Below are positions 10,801-20,144 of a stretch of DNA of 64,000 bases, one piece after another. Made by a program: the position numbers and the translations under genes. The stretch is taken from assembly GCF_005434945.1 (NCBI RefSeq), contig NZ_SKCH01000005.1, forward strand, positions 1 through 64,000, read 5' to 3'. This DNA is from Prescottella subtropica (GTDB lineage Bacteria; Actinomycetota; Actinomycetes; Mycobacteriales; Mycobacteriaceae). The notes under the pieces are model-generated. The model saw nothing but the letters and a program-made list of their open reading frames with translations, searched no databases and was not told the DNA's origin. The stretch's first letter is position 1, and each line of letters starts with the position of its first letter.

Positions 10801-11738
10801 CCGCTGCCGGGGGGCAGTTGGGGCGGCAGATCGGCACCTATCTGGACCACCTGGCCGTCGAACGCGGTGCCGCCCGCAACACGATCGGCTCGTACCGGCG
10901 GGACCTGGACCGGTACACCCGCCACCTGACCGGCCGCGGTATCGGAGACCTCGGTGCGGTGAGCGAGGCGGACGTCGGGGAGTTCGTCGTCGCGTTGCGG
11001 CGCGGGGACCCGGAGTCCGGTGTCCCGGCGCTCGCGGCGAGTTCCGCGGCCCGCGCCCTGATCGCGGTCCGCGGCCTGCACCGGTTCGCCGCCGCCGAGG
11101 GGATCACCCCCGGCGACGTCGCCCGTGCGGTGAAACCGCCCGCCCCGGGGCGTCGCCTGCCGAAATCGCTTCCACTCGACGACGTGCTCGCGATCCTGGA
11201 CGCCGTCGGCGGGGACGGGGCGTCGGACACGCCCCGCTCGTTGCGTGACCGCGCGCTGCTCGAGCTGCTGTACTCGACCGGCGCCCGCATCTCCGAGGCC
11301 GTCGGACTCGACGTCGACGACCTCGACACCGAGTCCCGCGCGGTGCTGCTGCGCGGCAAGGGCGGCAAGGACCGGGTCGTCCCGGTCGGGCGCCCGGCGA
11401 TCGTCGCGATCGACACGTACCTGGTGCGGGGCCGACCGGCCCTGGTGACCCGCGGCACCCCGGCCCTGTTCCTCAACGCCCGCGGCGGACGGCTGTCCCG
11501 GCAGAGCGCGTGGCAGGTGCTGCACGACGCCGCCGAGAAGGCCGGCATCGGGGTGCCGGTCTCCCCACACACGCTGCGGCACTCGTTCGCCACCCACCTC
11601 CTCGACGGCGGCGCCGACGTGCGCGTCGTGCAGGAATTGCTCGGGCACGCGTCCGTGACGACCACCCAGATCTACACGCTGGTCACCGTCGGTGCCCTGC
11701 GGGAGGTGTGGGCGCAGGCGCATCCCCGGGCCCGGTGA
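10797..11738 (+). CDS. xerD: tyrosine recombinase XerD
   Basis: 313 aa. An N-terminal SAM-like core-binding domain (about 8-105) is followed by the catalytic domain with the full tyrosine-recombinase set: R164 (TGARISE), the beta-hairpin K region (GKGGKDR), H258 and R261 ([10 protein letters not shown]), H284 (LLGHASV) and nucleophile Y293. XerD with XerC resolves chromosome dimers at dif. Its placement next to parA-scpAB groups segregation functions. ATGA overlap with the Nudix gene. Confidence 0.93.
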   Translation: MTAAGGQLGRQIGTYLDHLAVERGAARNTIGSYRRDLDRYTRHLTGRGIGDLGAVSEADVGEFVVALRRGDPESGVPALAASSAARALIAVRGLHRFAAAEGITPGDVARAVKPPAPGRRLPKSLPLDDVLAILDAVGGDGASDTPRSLRDRALLELLYSTGARISEAVGLDVDDLDTESRAVLLRGKGGKDRVVPVGRPAIVAIDTYLVRGRPALVTRGTPALFLNARGGRLSRQSAWQVLHDAAEKAGIGVPVSPHTLRHSFATHLLDGGADVRVVQELLGHASVTTTQIYTLVTVGALREVWAQAHPRAR

Positions 11739-11853
11739 CGGACCGTACTGCCGTCGGTGCGTCGTGTCCGCCGTTCCAGGTCACGAAGCGGTAGCGTGAC
11801 GGTATCGGCTGGATCGGCAGAACGGGATCGACAGGACAGGGGACATCGGCACC

Positions 11854-12732
11854 GTGGTGACGCAGTTGCAGCAGGTAGCAGAGGGTGAGCACGAGACGCC
11901 GTACGGACCGACCGGTCGTCCACTGCGGGACGTGCCCGAACCCGGGCCCGTCGACCGCCACGGTCCGGCCCGCATCATCGCGATGTGCAACCAGAAGGGC
12001 GGCGTCGGCAAGACGACGTCGACGATCAATCTGGGGGCCGCCCTCGCCGAGTACGGGCGCCGGGTGCTGCTCGTGGACCTCGATCCGCAGGGCGCACTGT
12101 CGGCGGGGCTCGGCGTCGCCCACCACGATCTGGAGCTGACCGTCCACAACCTGCTGGTCGAGCGCCGCTCCGTCGACGACGTGCTCATGCGCACCCGCAT
12201 CGACGGCCTGGACCTGCTGCCCAGCAACATCGACCTGTCGGCCGCCGAGATCCAGCTCGTCACCGAGGTGGGCCGGGAACAGACCCTCGGCCGCGTCCTG
12301 CATCCGGTCCTCGACCGCTACGACTACGTGCTGGTGGACTGCCAGCCGTCGCTCGGGCTGCTCACCGTCAACGCGCTGGCCTGCGCGGACAGTGTCATTA
12401 TCCCGATGGAATGCGAGTACTTCTCGCTGCGCGGGCTGGCACTGCTCACCGACACGGTCGACAAGGTCCGGGACCGGCTCAACCCGCGGCTGACACTCGA
12501 GGGCATCGTCGTCACGATGTTCGACGCCCGCACCCTGCACGCCCGCGAGGTGATGTCGCGGGTCGTGGAGGTGTTCGGCGACCTCGTGTACGACACCGTC
12601 GTCAACCGCACCGTGCGGTTCCCCGAGACCAGTGTCGCGGGGGAGCCGATCACGACGTGGGCGCCGAAATCCGGTGGGGCGCAGGCATACCGGGCGCTCG
12701 CCCGTGAAGTCATCCACCGGTGCACCCGATGA
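11854..12732 (+). CDS. parA: ParA/Soj-family ATPase linked to scpAB
   Basis: 292 aa from GTG at 11854, preceded by an aggggac ribosome-binding site. After a ~38-residue variable tail comes the deviant Walker A KGGVGKTT (residues 48-55), then LVDLDPQGALSAGL and the DYVLVDCQPSLGLLT Walker B region, typical of MinD/ParA ATPases. It is not the oriC-linked parA (no parB follows). It sits before scpA and scpB as M. tuberculosis Rv1708 does, which suggests a role in nucleoid organisation with SMC-ScpAB. Confidence 0.92.
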   Translation: MVTQLQQVAEGEHETPYGPTGRPLRDVPEPGPVDRHGPARIIAMCNQKGGVGKTTSTINLGAALAEYGRRVLLVDLDPQGALSAGLGVAHHDLELTVHNLLVERRSVDDVLMRTRIDGLDLLPSNIDLSAAEIQLVTEVGREQTLGRVLHPVLDRYDYVLVDCQPSLGLLTVNALACADSVIIPMECEYFSLRGLALLTDTVDKVRDRLNPRLTLEGIVVTMFDARTLHAREVMSRVVEVFGDLVYDTVVNRTVRFPETSVAGEPITTWAPKSGGAQAYRALAREVIHRCTR

Positions 12733-13523
12733 GTGCCGACGCCGATACCGGCTTCCGGGTCCGGCTGCACAACTTCGAGGGCCCGTTCGACCTGCTGCTG
12801 ACGTTGATCAGCCGGCACCAGCTCGACGTCACCGAGATCGCGCTGCACACGGTGACCGACGAGTTCGTCGCCTACACCCGGCGGCTCGGCAGCGAACTGG
12901 GATTGGACGTGACCACCGAGTTCCTGGTGGTCGCGGCGACCCTGCTCGACCTCAAGGCCGCCCGGCTGCTGCCCGCCGGGGAGGTCGACGACGCCGAGGA
13001 CCTGGCGCTGCTCGAGGCGCGGGACCTGCTGTTCGCGCGGCTGCTGCAGTACCGGGCGTACAAGCAGGTGGCGGAGCTGTTCCGGGACCTCGAGGCGAGC
13101 GCGCTGCGCCGCTACCCGCGTTCCGTCCCGGTGGAGGACCGCTACGTCGACCTGCTTCCCGAGGTGCTGCTCGGGGTCGACCCGCGGCAGTTCGCGGAGA
13201 TCGCCGCGACCGCGTTCCGGCCGCGGCCGGTGCCCGAGGTCGGACTCGACCACCTGCACGTACCGGGCGTGTCGGTCCCGGAGCAGGCCGCCCTGATCCT
13301 GGAATTGCTGCGCGGCCGCGGCCGCGACGTGTGGACGCCGTTCACCGAACTGGTCACCGACTGCGACACCCCGGCGGCGGTCGTGGCCCGCTTCCTGGCG
13401 TTGCTCGAGCTGTACCGGCAGCGGTCGGTGCTGTTCGACCAGCCCGAACCGCTCGGGGATCTGGCGGTCAGCTGGACAGGGGAGACCGCGGACACCCCGG
13501 TGAGCGACGAGGAGTACCGATGA
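12729..13523 (+). CDS. scpA: segregation and condensation protein A
   Basis: 264 aa from the ATG of an ATGA overlap with parA. The N-terminal kleisin signature (FRVRLHNFEGPFDLLLTLIS) binds the SMC neck and the C-terminal winged-helix part binds the SMC head. ScpA bridges SMC heads in the bacterial condensin complex. Length and context (followed by scpB with a second ATGA overlap) are as expected. Confidence 0.94.
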   Translation: MSADADTGFRVRLHNFEGPFDLLLTLISRHQLDVTEIALHTVTDEFVAYTRRLGSELGLDVTTEFLVVAATLLDLKAARLLPAGEVDDAEDLALLEARDLLFARLLQYRAYKQVAELFRDLEASALRRYPRSVPVEDRYVDLLPEVLLGVDPRQFAEIAATAFRPRPVPEVGLDHLHVPGVSVPEQAALILELLRGRGRDVWTPFTELVTDCDTPAAVVARFLALLELYRQRSVLFDQPEPLGDLAVSWTGETADTPVSDEEYR

Positions 13524-14218
13524 CCGACACCGACATGAGCGCCTTCGAGGACGAGTTCGCCGACGGGTCGCCGCGGATGCCCGACGCCCGCCTCGCCGCG
13601 GCCCTCGAATCGATGCTCCTGATCCTGGACGCGCCCGCGACGCCCGCGGTCTTCGCCGACGCGCTCGACGAACCCGTGGACCGGGTCACGGCGATGCTGC
13701 AGACGCTGTCGGCCCGGTTCACCGCACACGGCAGCGGCATCGACCTGCGCTGCACCGGCGACGGCTGGCGGCTGTACACGCGCACCGAGTACGCGCCGTA
13801 CGTCGAACGGCTGTTGCAGGGCGGGGCCCGCTCGAAACTCACCAAGGCGGCACTCGAGACGCTCGCGGTGATCGCCTACCGGCAGCCGCTGACCCGGGCC
13901 CGGATCAGCGCGGTGCGCGGTGTCAATGTCGACGGCGTCGTGCGGACCCTGCTCGCCCGCGGCCTGATCGTCGAGGCCGGGCCGGACGAGGAGACGGCGG
14001 CCGTCACGTACGCGACCACCGAGTTGTTCCTGGAACGGCTGGGGCTGGCGTCGCTGCAGGATCTGCCGCCGCTCGCGCCGCTGCTCCCGGACGTCGATGT
14101 GATCGACGACATCGCCGGAATTATCGAAGACGATCCACGGTTTGCGACAATGGACAGGACTGCACAGTCCACGAGGTCGGCGACTCCGCCGGACCTCGAG
14201 ATCGACACCGAATACTGA
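13520..14218 (+). CDS. scpB: segregation and condensation protein B
   Basis: 232 aa starting at the ATGA overlap with scpA. Two winged-helix domains: residues about 25-95 (AALESMLLILDAPATPAVFADAL) and about 110-190 (TKAALETLAVIAYRQPLTRARISAVRGVNVDGVVRTLLARGLI), the latter very typical of ScpB. It forms the ScpA-ScpB kleisin subcomplex of condensin. The last ~30 residues are an acidic and then Ser/Thr-rich tail. Confidence 0.94.
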   Translation: MTDTDMSAFEDEFADGSPRMPDARLAAALESMLLILDAPATPAVFADALDEPVDRVTAMLQTLSARFTAHGSGIDLRCTGDGWRLYTRTEYAPYVERLLQGGARSKLTKAALETLAVIAYRQPLTRARISAVRGVNVDGVVRTLLARGLIVEAGPDEETAAVTYATTELFLERLGLASLQDLPPLAPLLPDVDVIDDIAGIIEDDPRFATMDRTAQSTRSATPPDLEIDTEY

Positions 14219-14231
14219 CAGGGATCGACAA

Positions 14232-15236
14232 GTGAACAAGCCCGCTCGCCGTGATGGCACACCGGACCGAAACAAGAGGCAGCCCGCCAAGGCCAAGGGT
14301 GGTTCTGCCGGCAAGCCCGCGCAGGGCGCCAAGCGCCCCCACCGTGGCGCGACCACCACGCCGGCGCTGAACAAGCGCGGCAAGCCGAAGGCCGCCAAGC
14401 CGCAGCGCACCGCGCAGGCGCAGGCCGCCCCCATGATCAGCAACGCCAAGCCGGCGAAGCACCAGTACACCGAGGCCGACCGGGATCTCGCGCCGATGAA
14501 GGGCGACGGCATCCGGCTGCAGAAGGTGCTCGCGCAGGCCGGTGTCGCGTCCCGCCGCGCCGCCGAGGAACTCATCGACCAGGGCCGCGTCGAGGTCGAC
14601 GGCCGGATCGTCCGCGAGCAGGGTCTGCGCGTCGACCCGGAGAACGCGGTCGTCCGGGTCGACGGCACCCGCGTCGTCGTCAAGAAGGATCTCGTGCACC
14701 TCGCGCTGAACAAGCCGCGCGGCTGGCAGTCCACGATGTCCGACGACCTCGGCCGCCCGTGCATCGGCGACATCGTCTCCGAGCGGGTCACCGCCGGTCA
14801 GCGCCTGTTCCACGTCGGGCGTCTCGACGCCGACACCGAGGGCCTGATCCTGCTCACCAACGACGGTGACCTCGCGCACCGGCTGATGCACCCGTCGTTC
14901 GAGGTGCCGAAGACGTACCTGGCGACCGTGCAGGGTGTCGTCGACCGCGGTCTCGGCAAGACCCTCAAGGCCGGTGTCGAACTCGACGACGGCCCCGCGA
15001 AGGTCGACGCGTTCGCGCTCCTCGACGTCAACGGCGGCAAGTCGCTGGTGAAGCTGGTGCTGCACGAGGGCCGCAAGCACATCGTCCGCCGTCTCCTCGA
15101 CGCCGTCGGGCATCCGGTGGTCCGGCTCGTCCGCACCGACATCGGTGTCGTCGCGCTCGGCGACGGGCGTCCCGGCACCCTGCGGGCGCTGGGCCGGCAC
15201 GAGGTCGGTGGCCTCTACGGGGCGGTCGGCCTGTGA
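14232..15236 (+). CDS. rluB: rRNA pseudouridine synthase RluB-type with Lys/Ala-rich N-terminal tail
   Basis: 334 aa from GTG at 14232. Residues 1 to about 92 are a Lys/Ala/Arg-rich, probably disordered tail. An S4 domain ([22 protein letters not shown]) and the RsuA/RluB pseudouridine synthase domain with catalytic Asp in [16 protein letters not shown] follow. The enzyme isomerises a uridine in 23S rRNA helix 89 in E. coli; the exact site here is assumed. Four-nt overlap with cmk. The GTG is preferred because an earlier start would run deep into scpB. Confidence 0.9.
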   Translation: MNKPARRDGTPDRNKRQPAKAKGGSAGKPAQGAKRPHRGATTTPALNKRGKPKAAKPQRTAQAQAAPMISNAKPAKHQYTEADRDLAPMKGDGIRLQKVLAQAGVASRRAAEELIDQGRVEVDGRIVREQGLRVDPENAVVRVDGTRVVVKKDLVHLALNKPRGWQSTMSDDLGRPCIGDIVSERVTAGQRLFHVGRLDADTEGLILLTNDGDLAHRLMHPSFEVPKTYLATVQGVVDRGLGKTLKAGVELDDGPAKVDAFALLDVNGGKSLVKLVLHEGRKHIVRRLLDAVGHPVVRLVRTDIGVVALGDGRPGTLRALGRHEVGGLYGAVGL

Positions 15237-15931
15237 CCGCAGTGACGGGCGGACCGCTCGTCGTCGCGATCGACGGGCCGTCGGGAACCGGCAAGTCCAG
15301 CGTGTCCCGCCGGGTGGCGACCGCGCTGGGCGCCCGCTACCTCGACACCGGCGCGATGTACCGGATCGCGACCCTGCACGTGCTGCGCCGCGGCACCGAC
15401 CTCGGTGACCCCGCGGCGATCGCCCGCGCGACGGCGTCGCTGCCGTTGACGATCGGCACCGACCCGCTCGCGGACGGTGTCCGACTCGACGGTGAGGACG
15501 TCACCGCCGAGATCCGCGGCGCCGCCGTGACGCAGGCCGTGTCGGCCGTGTCCGCGGTCCCGGAGGTGCGCACGTTCCTGGTGGACCTGCAACGGCGGAT
15601 CGCCGGCCAGGCCGGTCGGATCGTCGTCGAGGGCCGCGACATCGGCACCGTCGTCCTCCCGGACGCGGACGCCAAGATCTTCCTGACCGCGTCCGCGGAG
15701 GCGCGGGCGCAGCGGCGCAACACCCAGAACATCGCCGAGGGCCGGGGCGACGACGTCGCAGCCGTCCTCGCCGACGTACAGCGCCGCGACCACCTCGACT
15801 CCACCCGCGCGGTCTCTCCGCTGCGTCCGGCCGACGATTCGGTGACGGTGGACACGAGTGAACTGGGTATCGACGACGTGATCGGCAGTGTGCTGCTCGT
15901 GATCGGTGAACGAACGGGAGCAGTGCAGTGA
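15233..15931 (+). CDS. cmk: cytidylate kinase
   Basis: 232 aa, GTG start in a GTGA overlap. P-loop GPSGTGKS is at residues 15-22, followed by [10 protein letters not shown] (CMP site), the [12 protein letters not shown] motif and the LID region [13 protein letters not shown]. Phosphorylates CMP and dCMP. The cmk-der pairing is conserved in actinobacteria, and cmk overlaps der by 4 nt. Confidence 0.95.
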   Translation: MTAVTGGPLVVAIDGPSGTGKSSVSRRVATALGARYLDTGAMYRIATLHVLRRGTDLGDPAAIARATASLPLTIGTDPLADGVRLDGEDVTAEIRGAAVTQAVSAVSAVPEVRTFLVDLQRRIAGQAGRIVVEGRDIGTVVLPDADAKIFLTASAEARAQRRNTQNIAEGRGDDVAAVLADVQRRDHLDSTRAVSPLRPADDSVTVDTSELGIDDVIGSVLLVIGERTGAVQ

Positions 15932-17373
15932 CCGACGATTTCGCAAGTGAGGCAACATCCGGCGGCGGGTACGCCGGCGACGGTATCTGGAACGAGGAAT
16001 CCGACTGGGAGCTCGCCGACTTCCTCGACGGAGGCGACGACGAGGAACACATCGCGGTTCCCACCGTGGCGGTCGTCGGCCGACCCAACGTCGGCAAGTC
16101 GACGCTGGTCAACCGGATCATCGGCCGCCGTGAGGCCGTCGTCGAGGACTTCCCGGGCGTCACCCGCGACCGGGTGTCGTACGACGCGTCGTGGGCCGGA
16201 CGCCGGTTCATGGTGCAGGACACCGGCGGCTGGGAACCCGACGCCAAGGGACTGCAGCAGTCGGTGGCCCGGCAGGCCGAGCAGGCGATGCGCACCGCCG
16301 ACGCGATCCTGCTGGTCGTCGACGCCGTCGTCGGCGCCACCGGCACCGACGAGGCGGCCGTGAAGGTACTGCGCCGCTCCAAGACGCCGGTCATCCTCGT
16401 CGCCAACAAGGTCGACGACACCCGCACGGAGGCCGAGGCCGCCGCACTGTGGTCGCTGGGCCTGGGCGAGCCGTACATGGTGTCCGCCACCCACGGCCGC
16501 GGCACCGGTGACCTGCTCGACGAGCTGCTGCGGGTGATGCCGGAAACCCCGCGCGAGGGCACCGGCGGCAGCGGACCGCGTCGTGTCGCGCTGGTCGGCA
16601 AGCCGAACGTCGGCAAGTCCAGCCTGCTCAACAAGCTGTCCGGGGACGAACGGTCCGTCGTGCACGACGTCGCCGGCACCACCGTCGACCCGGTCGACTC
16701 GCTCGTCGAACTCGGCGGCAAGGTGTGGAAGTTCATCGACACCGCCGGCCTGCGCAAGAAGGTCAGCCACGCCAGCGGCCACGAGTTCTACGCGTCGCTG
16801 CGCACCAAGTCGGCGATCGAGGCCGCCGAGGTCGCGATCATGCTGATCGACGGATCCGTGCCGATCACCGAACAGGACCTGCGGGTGCTGTCGATGGTGT
16901 CCGACGCGGGACGTGCGCTGGTGCTCGCGTTCAACAAGTGGGACCTCGTCGACGAGGACCGGCGGCTCATGCTGGAGAAGGAGATCGACCGCGAACTCGT
17001 GCGGGTGCCGTGGGCGCAGCGCGTCAACATCTCCGCACACACCGGTCGCGCCGTCCAGAAGCTGGTGCCGGCGATCGAGACGGCACTCGACTCGTGGGAC
17101 AAGCGCATCCCCACCGGCCGACTCAACAACTGGCTCAAGGAGGTCGTCGCCGCGACCCCGCCTCCGATGCGTGGCGGCCGCCTGCCGCGGATCATGTTCG
17201 CCACCCAGGCGGGTACCCGCCCGCCGACGTTCGTGCTGTTCACCACCGGCTTCCTCGAGGCCGGCTACCGCCGCTTCCTCGAGCGGCGGCTGCGTGAGGA
17301 GTTCGGCTTCGACGGCAGCCCCGTCCGCATCTCGGTGCGGGTGCGCGAGAAGCGGGACCGCAAGAAGAAGTGA
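15928..17373 (+). CDS. der: ribosome biogenesis GTPase Der (EngA)
   Basis: 481 aa. There are two consecutive Era-like GTPase domains: the first G1 is GRPNVGKST, with DTGGW and NKVD; the second G1 is GKPNVGKSS, with DTAGLRKK and NKWD. A C-terminal KH-like domain follows and the protein ends in a basic KRDRKKK tail. An acidic N-terminal extension of about 45 residues is typical of actinobacterial Der. Needed for 50S subunit maturation. Last gene of the left-hand array. Confidence 0.96.
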   Translation: MTDDFASEATSGGGYAGDGIWNEESDWELADFLDGGDDEEHIAVPTVAVVGRPNVGKSTLVNRIIGRREAVVEDFPGVTRDRVSYDASWAGRRFMVQDTGGWEPDAKGLQQSVARQAEQAMRTADAILLVVDAVVGATGTDEAAVKVLRRSKTPVILVANKVDDTRTEAEAAALWSLGLGEPYMVSATHGRGTGDLLDELLRVMPETPREGTGGSGPRRVALVGKPNVGKSSLLNKLSGDERSVVHDVAGTTVDPVDSLVELGGKVWKFIDTAGLRKKVSHASGHEFYASLRTKSAIEAAEVAIMLIDGSVPITEQDLRVLSMVSDAGRALVLAFNKWDLVDEDRRLMLEKEIDRELVRVPWAQRVNISAHTGRAVQKLVPAIETALDSWDKRIPTGRLNNWLKEVVAATPPPMRGGRLPRIMFATQAGTRPPTFVLFTTGFLEAGYRRFLERRLREEFGFDGSPVRISVRVREKRDRKKK

Positions 17374-17416
17374 CGCCAGCCCGTCCCGCCCTCGAAATAG
17401 CCTCCTGGCCAGCCGA

Positions 17417-17447
17417 TTCGCTTTCCCCCGCGATGCTGTTGTAATCT
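17417..17447 (+). promoter_or_regulatory. candidate promoter for tRNA-Pro
   Basis: A -10-like taatct at 17442-17447 lies about 27 nt before the tRNA 5' end. Upstream ttcgct at 17417-17422 is a poor -35 with long (19-nt) spacing. Suggestive only. Confidence 0.35.
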
Positions 17448-17474
17448 TCTGAGGCGCCCGAACGAGGGTGTGGA

Positions 17475-17548
<74 letters not shown>

Positions 17549-17555
17549 CCGTGAG

Positions 17556-17588
17556 GAACCCGGATGAAGCACTGCTTCATCCGGGTTC
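17556..17588 (+). terminator. terminator after tRNA-Pro
   Basis: 14-bp perfect inverted repeat gaacccggatgaag / cttcatccgggttc with a 5-nt loop, followed by ttt, 7 nt after the tRNA 3' end. Confidence 0.85.
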
Positions 17589-17736
17589 TTTCGTATGTAC
17601 GGGTACCTCGCCGCGGGAAGTCGGGTAGTCGAACAGGTAGTTGTGCCGTCCCCGTGTAACGCTCGACACGGCAGGCTGGACATAGCAATCGACGAGACTG
17701 AAGTCGACGAGGCGGGAAGCGAGAGGACGATCCGAG

Positions 17737-17922
17737 ATGTTGCGCCGGGGACGGAAGACGATGATCGCGCTCGACAGCGGCGACTGGTGCCTGGCGCGGG
17801 TCGTCGGCAAGCGTAGTAACGAGTCGGGTGTCCGGGTGCGGTTCGTGGCGCACCGGGCGGGGGAGCGGTACCCGACGTACACGATCGTCGAGTGCAACGC
17901 CGGTGACGGTTTCGCGCTGTAG
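17737..17922 (+). CDS. small hypothetical protein
   Basis: 61 aa, ATG start with a weak purine-rich stretch (gagaggacg) upstream. Mixed beta-type sequence with a basic N-terminus (MLRRGRKTMIALDSGD) and a Tyr-rich C-terminal half. I do not recognise a domain. Codon use at third positions is G/C rich like its neighbours, which supports coding, but the evidence is modest. It lies alone between the tRNA-Pro terminator and the oxidoreductase gene. Confidence 0.55.
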   Translation: MLRRGRKTMIALDSGDWCLARVVGKRSNESGVRVRFVAHRAGERYPTYTIVECNAGDGFAL

Positions 17923-17986
17923 GGCCGAAAGCATCGGTTCTGTCTCGTTGAGCGGGAAAATACGACATGCGGTCGTTGGTGCTCAC

Positions 17987-17992
17987 TAGCTT
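17987..17992 (+). promoter_or_regulatory. candidate -10 box for a leaderless transcript
   Basis: tagctt fits the actinobacterial TANNNT pattern and ends 6 nt before the GTG at 17999, so transcription would start at or next to the start codon. No Shine-Dalgarno is visible. The -35 is not recognisable. Confidence 0.3.
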
Positions 17993-17998
17993 TCGGGT

Positions 17999-20128
17999 GT
18001 GACGACGATTCAGCCCCAGACTTTCCCTCATTTGCTCGCCCCGGGCACCATCGGCCCGATCACCCTCGACAACCGGGTCGTCCTGCCCGCCATGGACATG
18101 AACCTGTGCGAGGACGGCGAGATCCACCAGGGGGACATCGACCACTTCGTGGCGCGTGCCGCCGGCGGCACCGGCCTCATCATCACCGGGTGCTGCGCGG
18201 TCGCCTACCCGACCGGGTCGACGAGCCTCAAGGAGCCGGGGCTGTCGGAGGACCGGTTCATTCCCGGGTTGAAGGCGCTCGCCGACGCCGTCCACGACGC
18301 CGGCAGCAAGCTGTGCGTGCAGATGACGCATCACGGCCGGGTGGCCCGCATCGACACCCTCGAGGGTCGCGCGATGCTGGTGCCGTCGCCGCCGACGCCG
18401 CCGAGCGACATGAGCGCCATGATCGACTGCACCCCTGAGGAACTCGGGAAGATGGCCGAGATCCAGGGCGGCAAGAAGGCGTCGTACCACGAGGCGACGC
18501 ACGAGGACCTGGCGTGGCTCGTGCGGGTGTTCGCGGAGGCCGCCGAGCGGGTCCGCAAGGCCGGGATCGATGCCGTCGAGATCCACTGCGCCCACAACTA
18601 CGTGCTCGGCGGCTTCCTGAGCCGCTACTCGAACCAGCGCACCGACGAGTACGGCGGATCGCTGGAGAACCGGGCCCGGCTCGCCTGCGAGGTCGTGCGC
18701 GCCGTCAAGGACGCGGTCGGCGACGACCTCGCCGTCATCGTGCGCCTGGCCGGTCAGGAGTACGGCGAGACGAACGGCATGACCGCCGACGAATCGGCTG
18801 CTGCCGCAGTACTGCTGGAGAAGGCCGGCGCCGACGCGATCCACGTCACCGGCACCGCGCTCAACGCGTTCGCGAACTTCACCGACGGCCCGCTGCCGAA
18901 CACCGTCGGCTACTACACCGACAACGCGGCCGTCATCAAGCGTGCCGTGACGATCCCCGTCATCACCGTCGGCCGCATGCTCCCCGAGGTCGGCGAGACG
19001 ATGATCGCGCAGGGCCGCACCGACTTCGTCGCGATGGGCCGCCAGCTGCTCGCCGACCCGGACCTGGTGAACAAGCTGAAGGCCGGGTCCGCCGAACGGG
19101 TCCGCCCGTGCATCAACTGCTACGTGTGCGTGCAGGAGAACTTCTGGGACGACACCCCGCTGTGTGCCGTCAACCCGACACTCGGCAACGAGACCCTGCT
19201 GCCGTTCCCGAAGATCGAGGCCCGCAAGCACGTCGTCGTCGTCGGCTCCGGCCCGGGCGGACTCGAATCGGCCCGCATCGCCGCCGAACGCGGCCACCGG
19301 GTGACGGTCCTCGAGAAGACCGATCGCGTCGGCGGCACTCTGTGGTTCTCGACGCTGACCACCCCCGACAACGAGCGGCTCCTGGACTGGCTGACCGGTG
19401 AGGTCACCCGGCTGGGCATCGACGTCCGGCTGAACACCACCGCCACCCCGGCGGTCGTCGCGGCGCTCGCCCCCGACACCGTCGTCGTCGCGACCGGCGC
19501 CGTCCGGGAGCGGCCGAGCGTGCCCGGCGGCACCCTGCCGCACGTGCACACCGGCGACTCGATGCGTGCCCTGATGACCGGGGCCGGCGACGTGTCCGAC
19601 CAGTCGCCGCTGCTGCGGATCATGGCGAAGGCCGCCGGGCTCCTCGGCATCACCAAGAGCCCGGCCACGATCCGCGACCTGAGCCGCAGGTTCCTGAAGT
19701 TCCTGCCGATGAGCCGCAACGTCGTCGTCGTCGGAGGCTCCCTCGTCGGCCTCGAACTGGCCGAGTTCCTCGCCGAACGCGGCAGTCGCGTCACCCTCAT
19801 CGAGGAAGGCAAGCAGCTCGGTGTCCCGATGGCCATGCCGCGCCGCTGGACCGCTGTCAAGCACGCCCGCGAGGTCGGCGTGAACATCCACCGCGGCGCG
19901 ACCCTCGAGCGCATCACCCGCAAGACCGTCGAGTTCCGGGCCGGCGGCGAAACCCTGTCCGTGCCCGCGTCGATGGTCGTCGTCGCGACCGGCGTGTCCG
20001 CGGCCGCACCACTCGCCGACGCGCTCACCGCGTCGGGGGTCGACGTCCGCGTCGTCGGTGACGCCGGCTCCGTCGACTACATCGAGGGCGCGATCCACTC
20101 GGCGTGGAAGGCCGCGGCCGACATCTAG
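17999..20128 (+). CDS. FMN / [4Fe-4S] / FAD oxidoreductase, old yellow enzyme plus pyridine-nucleotide oxidoreductase (2,4-dienoyl-CoA reductase type)
   Basis: 709 aa. Residues 1 to about 375 are an old-yellow-enzyme TIM barrel (KLCVQMTHHGR, HCAHNYVLGGFLSRYSNQRTDEYGGS). Then comes the Fe-S cysteine cluster CINCYVC followed by a further Cys (LCAV), and about 400-700 is an FAD/NAD(P) reductase (VVVVGSGPGGLESARIAAERGHRV, plus a second Rossmann motif VVVVGGSLVGLELAEFLAERG). This is the layout of FadH and trimethylamine dehydrogenase relatives; the substrate cannot be named. The GTG start has no clear Shine-Dalgarno, while tagctt (17987-17992) sits 6 nt before it, which suggests a leaderless mRNA. 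The stop codon lies inside the target duplication of the adjacent IS. Confidence 0.9.
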   Translation: MTTIQPQTFPHLLAPGTIGPITLDNRVVLPAMDMNLCEDGEIHQGDIDHFVARAAGGTGLIITGCCAVAYPTGSTSLKEPGLSEDRFIPGLKALADAVHDAGSKLCVQMTHHGRVARIDTLEGRAMLVPSPPTPPSDMSAMIDCTPEELGKMAEIQGGKKASYHEATHEDLAWLVRVFAEAAERVRKAGIDAVEIHCAHNYVLGGFLSRYSNQRTDEYGGSLENRARLACEVVRAVKDAVGDDLAVIVRLAGQEYGETNGMTADESAAAAVLLEKAGADAIHVTGTALNAFANFTDGPLPNTVGYYTDNAAVIKRAVTIPVITVGRMLPEVGETMIAQGRTDFVAMGRQLLADPDLVNKLKAGSAERVRPCINCYVCVQENFWDDTPLCAVNPTLGNETLLPFPKIEARKHVVVVGSGPGGLESARIAAERGHRVTVLEKTDRVGGTLWFSTLTTPDNERLLDWLTGEVTRLGIDVRLNTTATPAVVAALAPDTVVVATGAVRERPSVPGGTLPHVHTGDSMRALMTGAGDVSDQSPLLRIMAKAAGLLGITKSPATIRDLSRRFLKFLPMSRNVVVVGGSLVGLELAEFLAERGSRVTLIEEGKQLGVPMAMPRRWTAVKHAREVGVNIHRGATLERITRKTVEFRAGGETLSVPASMVVVATGVSAAAPLADALTASGVDVRVVGDAGSVDYIEGAIHSAWKAAADI

Positions 20129-20131
20129 ACC
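20122..20131. repeat. left target-site duplication of the IS element
   Basis: catctagacc directly abuts the left terminal inverted repeat and is repeated exactly at 21650-21659. It contains the TAG stop codon of the upstream oxidoreductase. Confidence 0.95.
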
Positions 20132-20144
20132 CAATGCCGCGCAG

